Shown piece by piece: positions 5,115 through 6,433 of a stretch of 6,433 nt of DNA. The stretch is from assembly GCA_019347785.1 (NCBI GenBank), contig JAHWKQ010000132.1, positions 1 through 6,433 on the forward strand, read 5' to 3'. The notes beneath the pieces were generated by a model. That model saw nothing but the letters and a program-made list of their open reading frames with translations, did no database searches and had not been told where the DNA came from. The stretch comes from Actinomycetota bacterium (lineage in GTDB: Bacteria > Actinomycetota > Nitriliruptoria > Euzebyales > Egibacteraceae). The position numbers and the translations under genes were made by a program. The first letter of the stretch is position 1, and each line of letters starts with the position of its first letter.

Positions 5115-6433
5115 CCGGCGCACCGGGGGCCCGCATGCGGCTGGCCCCGCAGCCCGGGGAGGTCATCGACCGCAAGCGGGGCTTCCTGTTCCGCTGGGAC
5201 GGCCGGGAGTACCCCGCCTATCCCGGCGACACGATCGCGTCGGCGCTCGCGGCCGCGGACGTCCGGGTGCTCTCGCGCAGCTTCAAGTACCACCGCCCGC
5301 GCGGGATCCTGACCGCCAGCTCGCTGGACCCCGGCTGCATGGTCCAGGTCGGCGACGAGCCGAACGTGCGCGCCGCCCACCAGCGGGTGCAGCCGGGCAT
5401 AGTGGTCAGCCCGCAGAACGTCTGGCCGTCCCTGCGCTTCGACGTGCGCTCCGCGAACCGGCTCCTGTCGCGCTTCCTGCCGGCGGGGTTCTACTACAAG
5501 ACGTTCATCAAGCCGACCCGGCTGTGGCCCACCTACGAGCGTGTCCTCAGGCGCTTCGCGGCGGGGGGCACGGTGTCGGCGGGCACGCCGCACGGCTACC
5601 ACGACAAGCGCTACGCCCACCCCGACGTCGTCGTCGCCGGCGGGGGCCCGGCCGGCATGGCCGCGGCCGTGGCCGCGGCGGGCGCCGGCGCGTCCGTCAT
5701 GCTCGTGGAGCAGGAGCACGAGCTGGGCGGCCACCTGCGCTGGGGCGACGCGGCGGACCTGGACGCCCTGCGCCGCCTGCGCGAGCAGGTCGCCGCCACC
5801 CGCGGGATCGAGGTGATGACCGACTCCGTCGTCGCCGGGCGCTACGACGGCAACTGGCTGGCGGTGGCCCAGCGTGGCGTCCCGGGTGTCGTCGAGCGCC
5901 TCGTCAAGGCCAGGGCCAAGGCGCTGGTCGTCGCCCCGGGGCTGATCGAGCGCCCCTACGTGTTCGCCGGCAACGACACGCCTGGCGTGATGCTGTCGAC
6001 CGCCGCGCGCCGGCTGGTCAACCTGTGGGCGGTCCGTCCCGGCCGCCGGGCGGTCGTGCTGACCGCCAACGCCGACGGCGACGCGGCGGTGGCCGACCTG
6101 CACCGCGCCGGGGTCGACGTCGCGCGCGTGGAGGACGCCCGGCGCGGCGGCGACATCGTGCGGGTGCACGGCGGCGCGCGGGTCCGGGCCGCCGAGTGCG
6201 CGGACGGCACGACCGTCGCGTGCGACCTCGTCGTCACCGCCGTCGGCTGGACGGCGCCGACGTCGCTGCTGAACATGGCCGGCGACCGGCCCGAGTGGAG
6301 CCCGACCGCGGCCCGGTTCGTGCCGTCGCGCCCCGCCGGGGAGGTGCTGGCCACCGGTGGCCTCGCCGGCGACGGCGCCCTGGACGAGCTGCTCGCCCAC
6401 GCCCGGGCCGTGGGGGAGCAGGCGGCCCGCCGC
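5111..6433 (+). CDS. soxA: Sarcosine oxidase alpha subunit, N-terminal part (3' partial)
   Basis: The frame is open from the ATG at 5111 to the window end (441 codons, no stop). SoxA is normally close to 1000 residues, so under half is seen. Residues 24-85 form the ferredoxin-like N-terminal domain (FLFRWDGREYPAYPGDT, SRSFKYHRPRGI), which in SoxA does not carry a cluster; only one Cys (76, in LDPGCMVQVGDEPN) is present here. SPQNVWPSLRFDV (100-112) and LPAGFYYKTF (123-132) are highly characteristic of the family. DVVVAGGGPAGMAAA (172-186) starts the NAD-binding Rossmann domain, continuing with LVEQEHELGG (198-207), ALVVAPGLIERPYVF and LVVTAVGWTAP. The C-terminal GcvT-like domain that binds THF would lie beyond the window, so folate dependence is inferred from the family. 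There is no strong Shine-Dalgarno; overlap with the soxD stop suggests translational coupling. Similar alpha subunits of amine or proline dehydrogenases exist, but the soxB and soxD neighbours decide the call. Confidence 0.95.
   Translation, partial: MTGAPGARMRLAPQPGEVIDRKRGFLFRWDGREYPAYPGDTIASALAAADVRVLSRSFKYHRPRGILTASSLDPGCMVQVGDEPNVRAAHQRVQPGIVVSPQNVWPSLRFDVRSANRLLSRFLPAGFYYKTFIKPTRLWPTYERVLRRFAAGGTVSAGTPHGYHDKRYAHPDVVVAGGGPAGMAAAVAAAGAGASVMLVEQEHELGGHLRWGDAADLDALRRLREQVAATRGIEVMTDSVVAGRYDGNWLAVAQRGVPGVVERLVKARAKALVVAPGLIERPYVFAGNDTPGVMLSTAARRLVNLWAVRPGRRAVVLTANADGDAAVADLHRAGVDVARVEDARRGGDIVRVHGGARVRAAECADGTTVACDLVVTAVGWTAPTSLLNMAGDRPEWSPTAARFVPSRPAGEVLATGGLAGDGALDELLAHARAVGEQAARR

Noticed and set aside
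5027..6400. 457-codon open frame on the minus strand
   Set aside because: It is the mirror of soxA, whose + frame shows clear SoxA motifs; the antisense product is low-complexity.

Overview
The window is a dense, very GC-rich stretch in which six protein genes lie head to tail on the + strand, with almost no non-coding sequence. It is cut at both ends: the first gene lacks its start codon and the last lacks its 3' half. High GC with strong codon-position bias, ATGA/GTGA overlaps, and a folC P-loop of the GTNGKTS type suggest a high-GC actinobacterium. That placement is an inference; no rRNA or other marker is present.

Layout: a divergent folD-type methylene-tetrahydrofolate (THF) dehydrogenase (1-946, 5' partial), folC folylpolyglutamate synthase (943-2310), a 54-base gap carrying the only strong Shine-Dalgarno, a GcvT/DmdA-type folate-dependent methyl- or aminomethyltransferase (2365-3546), then soxB (3543-4832), soxD (4839-5114) and the N-terminal 441 codons of soxA (5111-6433) of heterotetrameric sarcosine oxidase. 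soxG, the fourth subunit gene, is not in the window and would be expected just downstream.

Read together, this is a THF-linked one-carbon catabolism module. Sarcosine oxidase oxidises N-methylglycine and loads the carbon on THF as 5,10-methylene-THF. The GcvT-like protein probably moves a methyl group from another N-, S- or O-methylated compound to THF. FolD oxidises methylene-THF. FolC makes the polyglutamylated THF that such enzymes generally prefer. A plausible whole is use of betaine-type osmolytes or other methylated amines as carbon, nitrogen or energy source.

The most notable point is that this FolD has lost the catalytic Lys and Gln of the cyclohydrolase site and has an acidic residue where NADP-dependent enzymes hold the 2'-phosphate. 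It may be a monofunctional, possibly NAD-linked, dehydrogenase dedicated to this pathway. The second point is the GcvT-like protein, which mixes DmdA-like and GcvT-like motifs and has Asn-Asn in place of the usual Asp pair, so its substrate is open. No RNA gene, CRISPR array, mobile element, promoter or terminator could be supported.
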